64,000 nt of DNA from Vesta saturnalis (GCA_036346205.1 JARFJB010002032.1:1285001-1349000), one strand, 5' to 3'; shown: positions 1 through 11,109, counted from the stretch's first letter. Numbers and translations: made by a program. The notes: generated by a model not told the origin, from the sequence alone.

Positions 1-133
1 ATAACATAGTGCGTATTATATAGCATTATAATTAGTAGGCCGTGATTATTGGAACAATTAAATGATCATTTACTAACCGCTTGTCAAGACCTGTCAGTTG
101 TAAAATTTATATTCTCATATTGTATTCGTTACA

Positions 134-770
134 ATGGCTGAAAATGAAAATGATCAACATTTTGAAAAATATGACATATTAGTTTATTTTATAGAGAACA
201 ATGAAAACTCCCGTGAGGCTTCACAACTGTATTTCAACAGGTTTGTTTGAATACTTATTTATCTTTTGACGTATGTAGATTTATTTTTTATTTAAACAGC
301 ATTTGGATTTATAGACATCCAGAAAGGCAACCTTGTGTTTTAATGTTTTCTCGAATAAACAAAAATTTGGTAAAATATGGATAATTTATCCAACCCCGAC
401 CATAAAAGTAAAATAAGGAAAATCGCGATACGGATGTAGTCAACTTTGCAGCATGTATAGAGGGAACGCCTTCACAATCATGCAGAGTTCTACAGCAGGA
501 GATTGGTGTTACCAAGACTCGGGTTCAAAGAATATTGACCAAATATAAATTTAAGCCATACAAGATTAAAATTGTTCACCATTTGCATCCTGAGGATGCA
601 GAACGTCGTTTACTGTTTTGCAAATGATATTTGGAACAAATTTGTATTGATAATAACTTTGTTAGATTTATAATATGGTCCGGCGAGCCTTACTTTTCAA
701 GTGCAGGTATTTTCAACAGGCATAATACTAGGCATTGGTCCCAAGAAAATCATCATGTGCTATTCTCCTA
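134..770 (+). pseudogene. DUF4817/mariner-like transposase, truncated, with apparent intron
   Basis: Decayed transposase of the insect DNA-transposon family that joins an N-terminal DUF4817 helix-turn-helix domain to a mariner-like DDE domain. Translation from the ATG at 134 gives an N-terminal DUF4817-type segment ending in YFNR. The frame resumes at 315 as HPERQPC, as expected for this domain, so 241-314 behaves as a spliced GT...AG intron. Further on I read a second helix-turn-helix (VTKTRVQRILTKYKF at about 505-550), then YKIKIVHHLHPEDAERRL, FNRHNTRHWSQEN and the first catalytic region, where the expected SDE reads SGE. Stops near 390-420 and at about 627 break the frame. Homology ends near 770, before the second and third catalytic acids. 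The family call comes from motif order and is firm; function is lost. Confidence 0.8.
241..314 (+). other. Probable intron in the transposase
   Basis: Begins GTTTGT and ends TTATAG. Removing it joins AACAG to ACATCC and restores the NRHPERQP reading expected of a DUF4817 domain. The interval is AT-rich with in-frame stops. An insertion mimicking an intron is possible, but the exact GT/AG join in phase favours a spliceosomal intron. Confidence 0.6.
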
Positions 771-880
771 CCTAAGACGGTAGGAGAAAATACCTCGACC
801 ATAAAAGAGACATTTAGATTTATAAAACATGTCCCTAGGGACAACAATAGATTGTGGTTACGTCCATACTTCAGACTTCC
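771..880 (+). pseudogene. Polinton/Maverick-type integrase scrap
   Basis: About 90 bp match at the nucleotide level, with small indels, the segment at 14850-14925 that precedes a recognisable Polinton-type integrase. Shared words include TTAGATTTATAAA followed by ACATG, and GTGGTTAC. It starts directly where the mariner-type transposase homology stops, so the two are joined end to end. It is too short to be functional. Assignment rests on the paralogous copy at 14.9 kb rather than on its own catalytic motifs. Confidence 0.45.
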
Positions 881-995
881 CCGAAGATAACCGGTTCTAT
901 CCAAACATTGACGAGCGCGCTTGCGCACGAGGCCCAAGGCTAGTTGCGTTCTCGTTTCTCATGTGTTTCGCTCTTTAAAGTGTAACTGACATCGT

Positions 996-1286
996 GTGAG
1001 CATTATTATAATGTATTCTCCTGTTTATGAGCCAACATCAGCGGACATTAAAGATTTTACTGACTTGTTAATAAACTATTACAACATAACCGTTCAAGAT
1101 AATGATGAAAGCGATGACGTGGTTGAGCTGAATGTATCTCACATCCAAGGTAATGGTGATGATTCACAGAAGAGAAAGAAGAGCGATGAGGTAGGGAAAA
1201 AGAACGAATCTCAAAACCATGATGATGATGACGACGAATCACAGTTCAAGAAGAAGAAGAAGAAAACCGATAAAGAATGTTATTAA
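996..1286 (+). CDS. Small hypothetical acidic/basic protein
   Basis: Open frame of 96 residues, ATG at 996 with a second in-frame ATG at 1011. I do not recognise it. The N-terminal half contains YNITVQ. The middle is acidic (runs of Asp around residues 75-80) and the C-terminus is a lysine block followed by a stop. No signal peptide or membrane segment is evident. A shorter, diverged stretch at 2655-2765 translates to a similar YNIIVQ segment followed by acidic residues, so the segment may be duplicated across the intervening microsatellite. It sits between integrase and protease remnants of Polinton type and could be another fragment of the same element, or a chance frame in low-complexity DNA. 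Confidence 0.2.
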   Translation: MSIIIMYSPVYEPTSADIKDFTDLLINYYNITVQDNDESDDVVELNVSHIQGNGDDSQKRKKSDEVGKKNESQNHDDDDDESQFKKKKKKTDKECY

Positions 1287-1409
1287 ATAATAATGATGTA
1301 TTGTTGTTTATAATAATAATAATAATATATTTTCAAACGATAAGCTTTCCTTCAATTTTGTTAATAAACTTGTTTTTTCCTAACGGTGCTCCACCATCTT
1401 GATTCATGT

Positions 1410-1739
1410 TTGTAAGTTTACGAGTTTTCGCATTAGCGTGTTTTTCGTATTTGCGTGTTTTCGTTTGACGTGTTTTCGCTTTAGCGTGTTTTCGTTTTGT
1501 GTGTTTTTTGTGTTGGCGTGTTTTCGTTTGTGTGTTTTCGTATTCGCGTGTTTTCGTTTTACGTGCTTTCGCATTTGTATGTCTTCGCGTTTGCGTATTT
1601 TCATGTTAGCGTGATTTCGTGATAGCGTGTTTTCGTTTGTGTGTTTTTGTGTTAGCGTGTTTTCGCATTAGCGTATTTTTTCGTATTTGCATGTTATTTG
1701 TGTTAGTGTGTTTTTGCGTTTGCGTGTTTTCGCTCTCTC

Positions 1740-1741
<2 letters not shown>
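1410..1741. repeat. Degenerate minisatellite, GCGTGTTTTCG core
   Basis: About twenty imperfect units of 14-20 bp built on GCGTGTTTTCGTTT/TAT. The motif reappears once at 2214-2226, after the microsatellite, so the (TG)n block lies inside the minisatellite. Open frames here, on either strand, are repeat translations. Confidence 0.85.
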
Positions 1742-1827
<86 letters not shown>

Positions 1828-1842
1828 TGTGTGTGTGCGTGC
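1742..1842. repeat. (TG)n microsatellite
   Basis: About 100 bp of almost pure TG dinucleotide with a single TCG interruption near 1784. It is embedded between the minisatellite and a GTGC/GTAC-rich block. Confidence 0.95.
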
Positions 1843-2213
1843 AAGCGAGCGTACGTGCGCACGTGCGCCCGTGCGAGCGTCCGTACGTACGTACGTGCGT
1901 GCGAACGAGGGTGCGTACGTGCGTGCGAGCTAGCGTGCGTGTGTGCGAGCGTGCGTACGTACGAGCGTGTGTGCGTGCGTGCTTACGTAGGCGCGTGTGA
2001 GCGTGCGTACGTGCGAGCGTGCGTTCGTGTGTACGTTCGTGCGAGCAAGCGTGCGTACGTGCGATCGTGCGTACGTACGAGCGTGTGTGCGTGCGTACTT
2101 ACGTAGGTGCGTGTGAGCGTACGTACGTGCGAGCGTGCGTGCGCGCGCGTACGTTCGTGCGTACGCTGTGCGTGCGAGCGTACGTACGTGCGTGTGAGCG
2201 CTTACGTGCTAGC
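1843..2213. repeat. CGTGCG/CGTACG-rich degenerate tandem repeat
   Basis: About 370 bp built from GTGCGAGC, GTGCGTAC and CGTACGTA words. Alternating purine/pyrimidine runs almost throughout. It is locally far more GC- and CpG-rich than the window, and grades out of the (TG)n tract. Frames rich in Cys, Val and Arg are artefacts. Confidence 0.85.
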
Positions 2214-2216
2214 GCG

Positions 2217-2822
2217 TGTTTTCGTTTGATCCTCGTGCTAAAGCAATGCTAGTCGATTGTATGTAGTTGTAGGCAATATTGTATTGACTAAAAAGCTATA
2301 ACTGGAAACGCTGCTTGCTATGCCCAGTCCGTTGAGTTATGTTTAATTAGCTTTTTGACAGGTGTATTTATAATAAGGTCAGGCTTGCATATAAAATAAT
2401 ATATAGAGGTGAAACTAACCAGCTAATGCGTTTTGCTGCTACACGCATCACAGTATTGAAGATTCTGTTTATGTATTAGAAAACGTACTACAGTCTCGAA
2501 GCTGATTGCAGATAAAATTGAAGGAAATGAATACGGTACAACTTCTGCGAGCGAACTTAAGGATTTTAAGTGTGTGCAGCATTCCCAGAGCCGCGTTGAA
2601 ACCAGTTAATTTAGGGCTAACCTTATGTCCATGTAATAATAATAATAGTGTCTGATAAAAACTGTCAGGGATTATTAGCTACTTTTATAGGTTGTTACAA
2701 TATAATCGTCCAAGGTGAAGACGGTGAGATGATAGTATCTCAAAATCTCGATGATGGAGATGCTCTCTAAATTAGATTACGTCACTCTTATTTCAGATTA
2801 GAAATTTTTTAAAAACGTTTAG
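2217..2822. other. No recognisable gene; possible diverged duplicate of the 1.0-kb open frame
   Basis: AT-rich sequence between the simple repeats and the protease fragment. The only support for content is 2655-2765, which translates to a short segment resembling residues of the 996-1286 frame and then stops. I see no promoter, tRNA or transposon end. Confidence 0.3.
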
Positions 2823-3122
2823 TTGACATTGCTATTAATCCCATCTGATAAAAAATCCACAAAGATGTATGCGGTACAAGTGTTGAGATGCTTGAAATCG
2901 ATCCCCAGCCACAAGAAGAATGTGTTTCGGCTTGTATGTGCTTCTAATCAACTACCGACACACGCACCTCGACCGTGTGCAATTATCGTAAACACGGATC
3001 CTGCAAACAAACCAGGTCAGCATTGGACCGCTATCTACATTGACGAGAATGGTAACAGGGAGTTTTTTGAGTTTCAAGCCTACTTGTTTCTCAAGGTTAA
3101 CAATTTTCTCAAGGTAAAATAA
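2823..3122 (+). pseudogene. Adenain-like cysteine protease fragment (Polinton/Maverick PRO type)
   Basis: Open frame of 99 residues. In Polintons this protease processes capsid-type proteins. I read RPCAIIVNTDP, then KPGQHWTAIYIDENG, then an EFFEF segment where the family has an F-D-S-Y-G type motif. The H in HWTAIY fits the catalytic histidine. The catalytic Cys half is absent: after EFFEF the frame runs into a duplicated AT-rich sequence and ends. The first Met in the family is probably the one near residue 15 (MYAVQVLRCL). The piece is about half the usual length of roughly 200 residues. It lies 2 kb downstream of an integrase scrap on the same strand, consistent with one dead element. An endogenous adenovirus-like origin is less likely in this setting. 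Confidence 0.65.
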
Positions 3123-3400
3123 GTATGCTGTTGTGAAATAAAATTTCGTATATAGATAAAACATACAGTCTACAAATGGTAATTAATAGAAACATTTTTT
3201 AGTAACATTTTTCTTAGCATAATAAAATAGACATAAACCAATACACGTCAGCTTAAACTCAAGTGTACATTTTTATAAAACTTGCTCGCAAGGCTAACTT
3301 CAAGGTAAACTTCCAAACCTATGACTAGCTAACTTCAAGGCTAACTTCAAGACCAACTTGTTTCTCATGACTAACAATTTTCTCAATGTGGAATAAGTAC
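3074..3400. repeat. Short direct repeat pair, about 52 bp each
   Basis: 3074-3127 and 3349-3400 share CTACTTGTTTCTCA-like, CTAACAATTTTCTCAA-like and ATAAGTA words in the same order. The first copy forms the end of the protease frame, so the last 20 or so residues of that frame derive from the repeat and not from the protease. Confidence 0.6.
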
Positions 3401-3738
3401 GTTTTTGTAAAAACGTCTTATGTAATAACATTGTCTGCCCTTACAGGTAAAATTCTTTGTGTTTAAAACTGTTTCCTTGTTCTGAATGTAGATTTATAAA
3501 ATCTTCATGTTAATTATACTAGTATTTTTGAAGTATCATTCGTATATAAGAATAATACAAGGTTTGCTTTAAACGATCTTCATCGTATACTTTATCAGTT
3601 AACCTTTTTCAAATAGTTGATAGCGTCATTAATATGATGCGTTAATAGTTTATAGAAGCATGGATGTAAATAAAAAATACGCTACATAGCGATTGTGTTA
3701 TAAACTAATGTAGCTCGTGTGTTGTTATAAACTCTGTA
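3401..3738. other. AT-rich spacer, nothing recognised
   Basis: No convincing open frame, repeat end or RNA gene was seen up to the MITE boundary. Confidence 0.5.
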
Positions 3739-4472
3739 CAGGGTGAATCTTATCTAATCCGCCAAAATTAAAGGAGTACTAGAACTCATCATTCTAAGCA
3801 AAAAAGTTCATATGTACATGGGTCCAGAAATGCTTCATTTCCGAGATACAGGTGTCAAAGTTGAAAAAAGAAATCGCGAGTTCTTCAACATCTTTCGACT
3901 GTTTCGAAATAATTTCGTGTACGGGGGTTTTTTGAGCATTTATCAAAAGAACATGTTTACCTTTAATATTAATTTCTTTTCTTTTTCTTTTTTAATGTTG
4001 GATATTTTAGTGCTCCTTACAAAAGTTAGTTTTAAATAAATAAAATGCGCTTAAAATGCGTTTTTCTCAGAAAAGGTTGCTCCTAGCGACATCACTAAAA
4101 TATACCTTTTTTTAGGAGAAAAGATAGGAGAATCGATTGTTCTAGTCCAAAATGGCATACAGTGTAGCACAAAAAAATTGCAACGATTTAAAGGGGTCGA
4201 AATGGTTGCCGCTGGCGCCCTCTAGAAGCCACAACTAAATTGACCACAAATTTGTATTTGTCATCTCAAAAAACCACCGTGTACGAAATTTCATGAAATT
4301 ATTTCGAAACAGTCGAAAGATATTGAAGAAAACGCGATTTTTTTTTTCAACTTTGACACCCTGTATCTCGGAACGAAGCATTTCCAGACCCATGTACACA
4401 TGAACTTTTTTGCTTAGAATGACGAGTTCTAGTACTTCTTTAATTTTGGCGGATTAGATAAGATTCACCCTG
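3739..4472. mobile_element. 734-bp MITE with inverted repeats of about 200 bp
   Basis: Begins CAGGGTGAATCTTATC and ends with the reverse complement, flanked by TA on both sides (3737-3738 and 4473-4474), as for Tc1/mariner insertions. The inverted repeats run from 3739 to about 3940 and from about 4272 to 4472, with scattered mismatches. The core (about 3941-4271) has no transposase. The 75-residue frame at 3812-4039 crosses the left repeat and is not a gene. It would be mobilised in trans by a mariner-like transposase of the type decaying elsewhere in this window. Confidence 0.85.
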
Positions 4473-5324
4473 TATATATAGGTAGAAGGTCGTCGTAATC
4501 GGGTGGTATCGTTATAAATTCGTGTATAGTTAGAAGGTCGTTGCATGCAATTAAAGAAAAAGTGCGCTAACATTTAAGCTAATTAGACAATCGTTTTATA
4601 ATAAAATATATTACAAATTACATTGTAAAGCCCCTGTTATACTCCACTTATTATGGTTTTAATTATGAGTTCTTGAAAAATCGTATTAAAATGTAAATAA
4701 ATAAAACACGATATTCATTCCTTTTTATGTTTACTATCACTGTAAAGTTGGTTAATCGAATAGTTAATTACACGTTTTTAAAGCAGTTTAATTTAAACTA
4801 TGTATAAATAAAATGTTCACATAGACATAAGGTCACAATCTGTAAATGAGAATTAAAAAAAATCTAATAATAATTTAGTGACAACAATTAGGCAATCTCT
4901 TTTTTCGATAAAAAACGGAATCCTAATATATATTAATAAACACAGATTAAATAGTCGCGAAACCGTACATTCACATTGTATGACAACAGGGTAATTAACT
5001 GATTATGCAATACCATTAACTGTTTATTGTCATTATAGAATTTAATAGTGTGTTTAAATCAAACGTATACGTTACGTTGATTAGTTTCTTTTAATATCAG
5101 AAAAAATATAAAATACGATCCTACGTGCGCGCCCATTTGCATACACTCCAGGGGATGAATGGCTCTTAATATAGTCAAAAAGGCTCTAATTAGAGGGTAG
5201 GAAAAGATCCCGAAAAGAAACCAGCATCCTGCCCCAACCCCCAAGTCCAAGCTCAAGGCCTACACCTGCCACTCACGTGAACATATGCATAAAAGACTCT
5301 AATTAGGGTTGACCCTTAGGGTAG
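4473..5324. other. AT-rich spacer
   Basis: No gene recognised. Two CTCTAATTAG words (about 5184 and 5300) lead into the tandem array that follows. Confidence 0.5.
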
Positions 5325-6112
5325 ATAATACGGTCTCACACGCGGGTGTGTAAAAATAGGGGTGGAAAAATATGTCCTACACGTGAGCTGTCATAAAATA
5401 GTGGTGAAAACACGCGTCCTATACGTGAGCGAGTAAAAAATAATTAGGGATAAAAAGAAAGGGTTGAAAACACGGCCTCACACGCAGGTATATGTAACAA
5501 AAAATAATTAGGGATGAAAATAGGGTGGAAAAATACGGTCTCACACGTGGGTATGTAAAAATAGGGATGAAAAAACACGTCCTACACGAGGGTATATAAA
5601 AAATAATTAGGGATAAAAATTCCAGCAGGGGTTGAAAATACGGTCTCACACGTGAGTGTGTAAAAATAGGGGTGAAAAAACACGTCCTACACGTAAGCGA
5701 GTAAAAATAAGGGTGGAAAATCCGGTCCCCATGTATGTAAAAATAGGGATGAAAAACACGTCCTACACGAGGGTATATAAAAAATAATTAGGGATAAAAA
5801 TTCCAGCAGGGGTTGAAAATACGGTCTCACACGTGAGTGTGTAAAAATAGGGGTGAAAAAACACGTCCTACACGTAAGCGAGTAAAAATAAGGGTGGAAA
5901 ATCCGGTCCCCCATGTATGTAAAAATAGGGATGAAAAAACACGTCCTACACGAGGGTATATAAAAAATAATTAGGGATAAAAATTCCAGCAGGGGTTGAA
6001 AATACGGTCTCACACGTGAGTGTGTAAAAATAGGGGTGAAAAACACGTCCTACACGTAAGCGAGTAAAAATAAGGGTGGAAAATCCGGTCCCCCCATGTG
6101 GGCATATAAAAT
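5325..6112. repeat. Higher-order tandem repeat, about 182-bp unit made of four related monomers
   Basis: The word CGGTCTCACACGTGAGTGTG starts at 5641, 5822 and 6005, giving periods of 181 and 183 bp. Each large unit contains about four related monomers of 36-66 bp. Each monomer has a CACG-containing head (GTCTCACACG or CGTCCTACACG), a GTAAAAATAGGG-type middle and a GAAAA tail. Irregular single monomers precede the ordered part (5325-5640). A minus-strand frame of 119 residues at 5687-6046 crosses it, but since 181 is not a multiple of three I treat it as non-coding. CACGTG palindromes recur. Confidence 0.9.
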
Positions 6113-6304
6113 AGGGTGTGGGTGGGGCTTGTGACGTAAAAAAAGAAGGGAGGGGATAGTGCCGGTGTTCTACTAATACACACTATGTTATTATGCAGAT
6201 TTTGTGAAATCATAGATTTTAGGTTTATTATCTAAAATACACATCATGTATTATATATTTGTGTAAAGCTTACAAAATTTCCAATCAAACGCAAAAAAAA
6301 TATA

Positions 6305-6642
6305 CAGGCTGTTCCATTAAAAAACCATAAGTTTTATTTGTAGCTAAAAAGTGACGTCTTACACCAAAAATACGACTACGCCACTGGATTCTACGTCAAA
6401 AACTGTATAAAAAGCAGTTTTAACTTTGCCATACATTAAAGGATAACGGAGATACAAGGGGGGTCCCAAAATGCAATATTTTCAATTTCGCCCTGTATCT
6501 CAGAAATGTAGCGGGCTATGAAAGTTTTGTTTATACCAGCGTTCTTCTCACAAAAAGTAGCAAGGTATAGTGAAAACCGCAACTCGGTATCTTTACTCGT
6601 AAGTGAGATACCCCGAAATATCATCGAAAGTAGGACACACTG
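6305..6642. mobile_element. Short TA-flanked MITE, about 340 bp
   Basis: Left end CAGGCTGTTCC and right end reading inward CAGTGTGTCC, both next to TA. The interior holds GCCCTGTATCTCAGAAA, close to the ACCCTGTATCTCGGAA in the right repeat of the 3.7-kb MITE, so the two are related. End similarity is short, hence moderate confidence. Confidence 0.55.
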
Positions 6643-8707
6643 TACTTAGATAAAGCTCGGTTTCATGCACGCACAGTGAAACCCATAGCAAAGTTAGGTA
6701 GGGTTTTAACAAAAAATATGAATTTCTCTACTTACATTGTTATTCACTTAGATGTTTGCGCACTAAACATTACTGCAATTGCCATATACAATCACTAGCT
6801 GAACATGAGAACTTAATTTTATGAAATAATTCATGGTATTGTCTTAAACTATGCGTGTTACGGAACTAATGAGTTTTTACGGAAGCATCTAACAAAATTA
6901 TAGTTGTAAAGCTAAAATAAGATATTAAAGTCGCCCAAGCTAGGATTTTATTCTAGATAGATATTATATATTTAATTTATGGACACTGAACAACCTGTTC
7001 CAAAACAATTTTTTTTAATTTAATGCGAATTGTCTCATTATATGATAATCACCCCTAAAAGATTTAAAATGAAAAAGAGAGGAATAAGTAAAGCAAGCGC
7101 CATATGCTTTTTTCGTTTTGTGAGAAACCCCTGCATGTACGTATTTGCTATTTATAATCTCAATAAATGGTTACAGTTTGAAGGTTACGCCCCTAAGATT
7201 AAGGTATCTGTACACACCCCTAAAATTACTTGTCTGTCGTTTTACGTAAGGTGAAGTATTTGCATTTTATGAGATCGCGCAAAAATCCCTTTTTAAAGCA
7301 TTTTTCAGTATACAAACAATGGTTATAAAAGCGTCCCAGTTTAGCTATAAAGAAATAAATTGCCATTTATATTCAAATTAAAAACTGGGAACAAAAGCTC
7401 TCGGAAAATTGTTTACTAGACTAGGTAACACAGAATTTCTGTTTCTATTAGATTACCTTTTAAGCTCCACCGCTTAACTGACTTATATTAGACAAGCATT
7501 TACTTGTCTTGATGTATAATCTATTTAGATAATATTGCCAAGTTTTGCTCGTAAGTAATATCGTTTACTTGCAAGAATAAATTAATCTTTGTACGAGAAC
7601 TAAATTGCAGTAAAATAGAAATAAAGGTATTTGCACCGCTGTTCTATAATTACACAATTATTACACAAACATTACACAATTTATTGTAAATTTTAAATTT
7701 TAAGGTACAGTAATATGATTATGATTAACATGTGAATTTTGTGACCTACATTACTCTCATCGTGAGCTGTTTACATTTAAACCCCTAATTAATGTAGTTG
7801 GCAGTAGCGCTTAATTAAAATTGAATTATTAATTTAAAGTGACAAAACCCTTTTTGTGTGTGTCTTTCTTTTAAACGACTTTTCAATTTGTTTTTTATAT
7901 TTTAAAGGCTTTGAGAGAATTCACCTTCAACGAAGGAAATTTAAAACAATTCTCGGTCTAAAAATCTTTTGCAAATGTCGGTTTCTCGCTTTGACGGATT
8001 TCGATGTTGAATTATTTAACAGCTTTATAAATAAAATAACATGGTCGCTATTTTATTTTTATTGGAACAAAAACGCTTTTTGTAGTCCACTTCGTCTGAT
8101 CAATATCAAACCATCTTTTATAAAACAATGAAAATATAAAGAACCTGTCAAATACAAAATTCGAGGCACAGAACTACAATCTATATATCGAAACGTATAG
8201 AAAGGTTCAAAATATATGAAGAGAACGTATATCAGTAATTCCAGGTTCTAATAAATGATCAAAACAAAAGCAAAGAATAATTTGTGGTTTACTATACGGA
8301 GTGTTTTCAATTTATTTCAGTTGTCAGTTTTCATAAAATTGTATTGTATTTGTGCAGTGTTTACAGCATGTACTCAAACTAGTAGCTGAAAGTTTTAAAC
8401 TCTAATGTTCCTTTTTAAAAATGAAGAAATCACGAAAAGGCAATGATGCAGTTAACCAAATTCTTCGTTCTCGTCATTAAAATAATGATTTTTTTTAAAC
8501 TCCGATTAAAATGCAAAAACCGGGCCGATATTACAGTTAAATTAGTAGCATAATACTCTCTTACCCTATGCATTTCATTTTTCATCAATCATAATTTCAT
8601 AAAAAAATGTCGAGCCTTAATAACGTGGAAAGCGATATGATGGCGATGTAATCTATCACATTAGTTAAGAAATCAAATTTTCACAAACATTTTGTTGTAC
8701 TATGTTA
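6643..8707. other. 2-kb AT-rich stretch without recognisable content
   Basis: Frames at 7030-7254 and 7856-8131 are isolated, composition-driven and match no family I know. No transposon ends or tandem structure seen. Confidence 0.5.
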
Positions 8708-8709
8708 TA

Positions 8710-10250
8710 CAGGGTGCGTTACGACGCGGACGGAGTTGTGTTTTTTTAATGGAATGCCCTACATTTTATCACATTTGTGAATTAATTATGAAAAATAAGA
8801 TAGACTTTCGTTAGGGTGCCCTATACCTAAATACAGTTTTGATTTATTTTGATTTTTCTTAAATTGCAAGGTTTTGGAAAAAAATTAATTGTTACCAAAC
8901 GAAACTAATTTTGTGAAAACTGCTTCAGGCTCTCGAAAATAGTCTTGTTTCGTTGATTTATGTGGCAGTTTAATTGCGAAAAATACTATACTGGATGTTC
9001 ACATTTTTCGGTTGTAGGTATTATTTAACATACTCAAACTGTAATATCTTCCGTATCTCAAATGGAATATTTTAAATCTGTCATGTGACAAATTCAATGA
9101 TCTTTCAAAAAGTACTGAGGTATCCAATACCTAAACCTTCACGTTTAAAAATTATTCAACAATATTTAACAATATCACGAATATATTAAATAATATTATT
9201 CTTCGCAAACATAACTACTATAACAAATGCTCGAAATGTCTGCCATCTTTTTCAATGCATAGTGCGATCCTCTTTTCAAGCGAACGTCTTGCATTCTGCA
9301 ACATAATAGGAGTGACGGTTTCAAACGCATTGTGGAATGAGGTCTTGAGATCTAGGAGGCTAGTTAATTGGGTTACCTCTTCCGATCCATTTGTTATGAA
9401 ACTTTCGGTCTAAATATTTCCTTACACGTCGTGAAAAATGTACATCAAATTGAAACCATATTTTTTTGTGTGATGTGTAATGTAATATTTTCTAAAAGTT
9501 GCCAAAAGCCGTTTTTTAAAAAGTTTAAGAATTTTCGACCATTTAAAGTGCCGTCGAAAAAATATGGATAAATAGCTTCATCGCCAATTGTTTCACCATA
9601 CATATTAATAGTCCATCGGTGTCATAATAATGGTAGTTATGACGATTAACATGGCCATTACGTTCAAAATCTGTTCCACATGAATTTTGATAAGTTGAAT
9701 ATGACATGGGTGGTATTTGTGTTTCCTTAAAAGTCTGGAGACACTTGATTGACTAATACCTGTTTCTCTCGCAATTACTCCAGTACTAGTATTTGGATTA
9801 TCAACCACGGAACCTAATACCACAAACTCGTTATTTTCGTTATTGGTTACCAATTATGCTTTTTCCTGTTTTGAGTAAACCTCCTGTCCTACGAAACGTT
9901 TGCAACAATCTCTCTAGTACTTTTTAATTTGGATGAATGCGGGTACCTTGCTGCGTAGCCAATAAACAATTTCCATAACATTCACCAATAGTTAAAATCA
10001 TATAACTTAGGGAACCCAAACGAAAGTCTGTCTTATTTTTCATAATTAACTCAAAAATAAGATAAAATGTAGGGGCTTCCATTTAAAAAACATAACTTTG
10101 ATATGCCACTCTTTTTTGAAGCACCGTGTATATTTTAAATTATTTTAAAAATGTAGCCTTAATGGACCTACAGAATGTCCTTATAACAAAAATAAAAAAT
10201 ATATCTAGCTTTCTCATAAAACTTGGTCGCAGCCGTCGTGACTCACCCTG
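8710..10250 (-). mobile_element. Mariner-like DUF4817 transposon, degenerate
   Basis: Ends are CAGGGTGCGTTACGACG at 8710 and, read inward from 10250, CAGGGTGAGTCACGACG. TA lies at 8708-8709 and 10251-10252. Subterminal sequence is also inverted-repeated: the words ATTAATTATGAAAAATAAGA and ACTTTCGTT occur about 80 bp inside the left end and about 200 bp inside the right, where there is an extra insert of about 115 bp. It is 1541 bp long and carries the minus-strand transposase remnant. Confidence 0.85.
9190..9995 (-). pseudogene. DUF4817/mariner-like transposase remnant
   Basis: Reading the minus strand from 9995: a DUF4817 tail (HPN, KVLERLLQTFRRTGGL, about 9970-9880), then TGVIARETGISQSSVSRLL, RKHKYHPCHIQL (about 9800-9690), scraps of NRHNYHYYDTDG, then KYLDRKFHNKWIGRGNPIN (about 9418-9362) and the C-terminal LEKRIALCIEKDGRHFEHLL (about 9280-9220). 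The order is that of the full family protein. Frameshifts, stops and internal deletions remove most of the DDE core, so it is inactive. It is the same family as the copies at 0.1, 13.4, 38.7 and 44.2 kb. Confidence 0.8.
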
Positions 10251-10453
10251 TATATGCAATAAATTAGCACACTATACAAAAATAACTTTATTGTTATATT
10301 ATTAGAACAACGCTAAAACAAAACTCTTCTTAAAAAAACTGTCACACACGCCATACTTAACAATATATTCTGTTTGTGTATAAATTCTTACCATAGAGTT
10401 ATAAAATGTAGATTTTCTATGGACTTAACACTAATTTGAGACCAACAATTATA

Positions 10454-10771
10454 CAGGGTAATTCATTAGTGCGATAAGGTCCGATATCGTCTAAATCCTC
10501 AAAGATATGTAAATACAATTTTGAGAGATTGCAGCCAATCTTAAGGCTCATATTTTAAAAATAGTTGCAATTGTACGCAGTGTTCTTGATCGCCGTGCGA
10601 GATCAAAGGTACATTTTTTTAAATGGGACACCCGGTATTTTACTTCAAATTTGAATTCTGCTTGACTTAACTATTGCAATAATATAAAGTTGTAATGGGT
10701 TTATAATGGATTTAAGAAGTTCTGACCACTTTCTCCTGAAAATCATGATGAGTTCAACGCCCCGTATACTT
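10454..10771. mobile_element. Terminal fragment of another CAGGG-ended element
   Basis: Starts with TA-CAGGGTAATTCATTAGTG at 10454 and carries the internal AAATGGGACACCCGGTATTTT-like motif at about 10620-10640 typical of these ends. The right side, CGCCCCGTATA at about 10762-10771, could be its other end, giving a MITE of about 320 bp, but that end lies inside the long inverted repeat described next, so the boundary is unsure. Confidence 0.35.
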
Positions 10772-11109
10772 TAAACTGCACAATTTAAAATTAATCTTTT
10801 ACAGCCATACGTCTGTGATGGTCGTCTAGTGTAATAATTCACTAAACCTTCTTCCACATCTAAGAAACCGTACACAGGGTGAGTCCAAACTCGAATACAT
10901 CGGTTTCACAATATTTTTAAATGGATCACCCTGTATTTTATATCAGTAAACGAAAGTTAGTTTACTATGCTTTCAATTTCATTGAGTATTCCTTATACCA
11001 AAACTGAATAGTTTTTGTAATATTTCAATTCTATGATTAAAAATTATATTTCCAGTAAAAAAACAATAAAAGCAGCTACATTAAATTCATTCACAACAAT
11101 TAACGTGTG

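Noticed and set aside
3812..4039. 75-residue plus-strand frame
   Set aside because: Begins inside the inverted repeat of the 734-bp MITE.
5687..6046. 119-residue minus-strand repeat protein
   Set aside because: The repeat period (181 and 183 bp) does not preserve the frame, and there is no start context or neighbouring gene; the underlying tandem repeat explains it.
5325..6112. CRISPR array
   Set aside because: Units are contiguous related monomers without unique spacers, in an animal genome.
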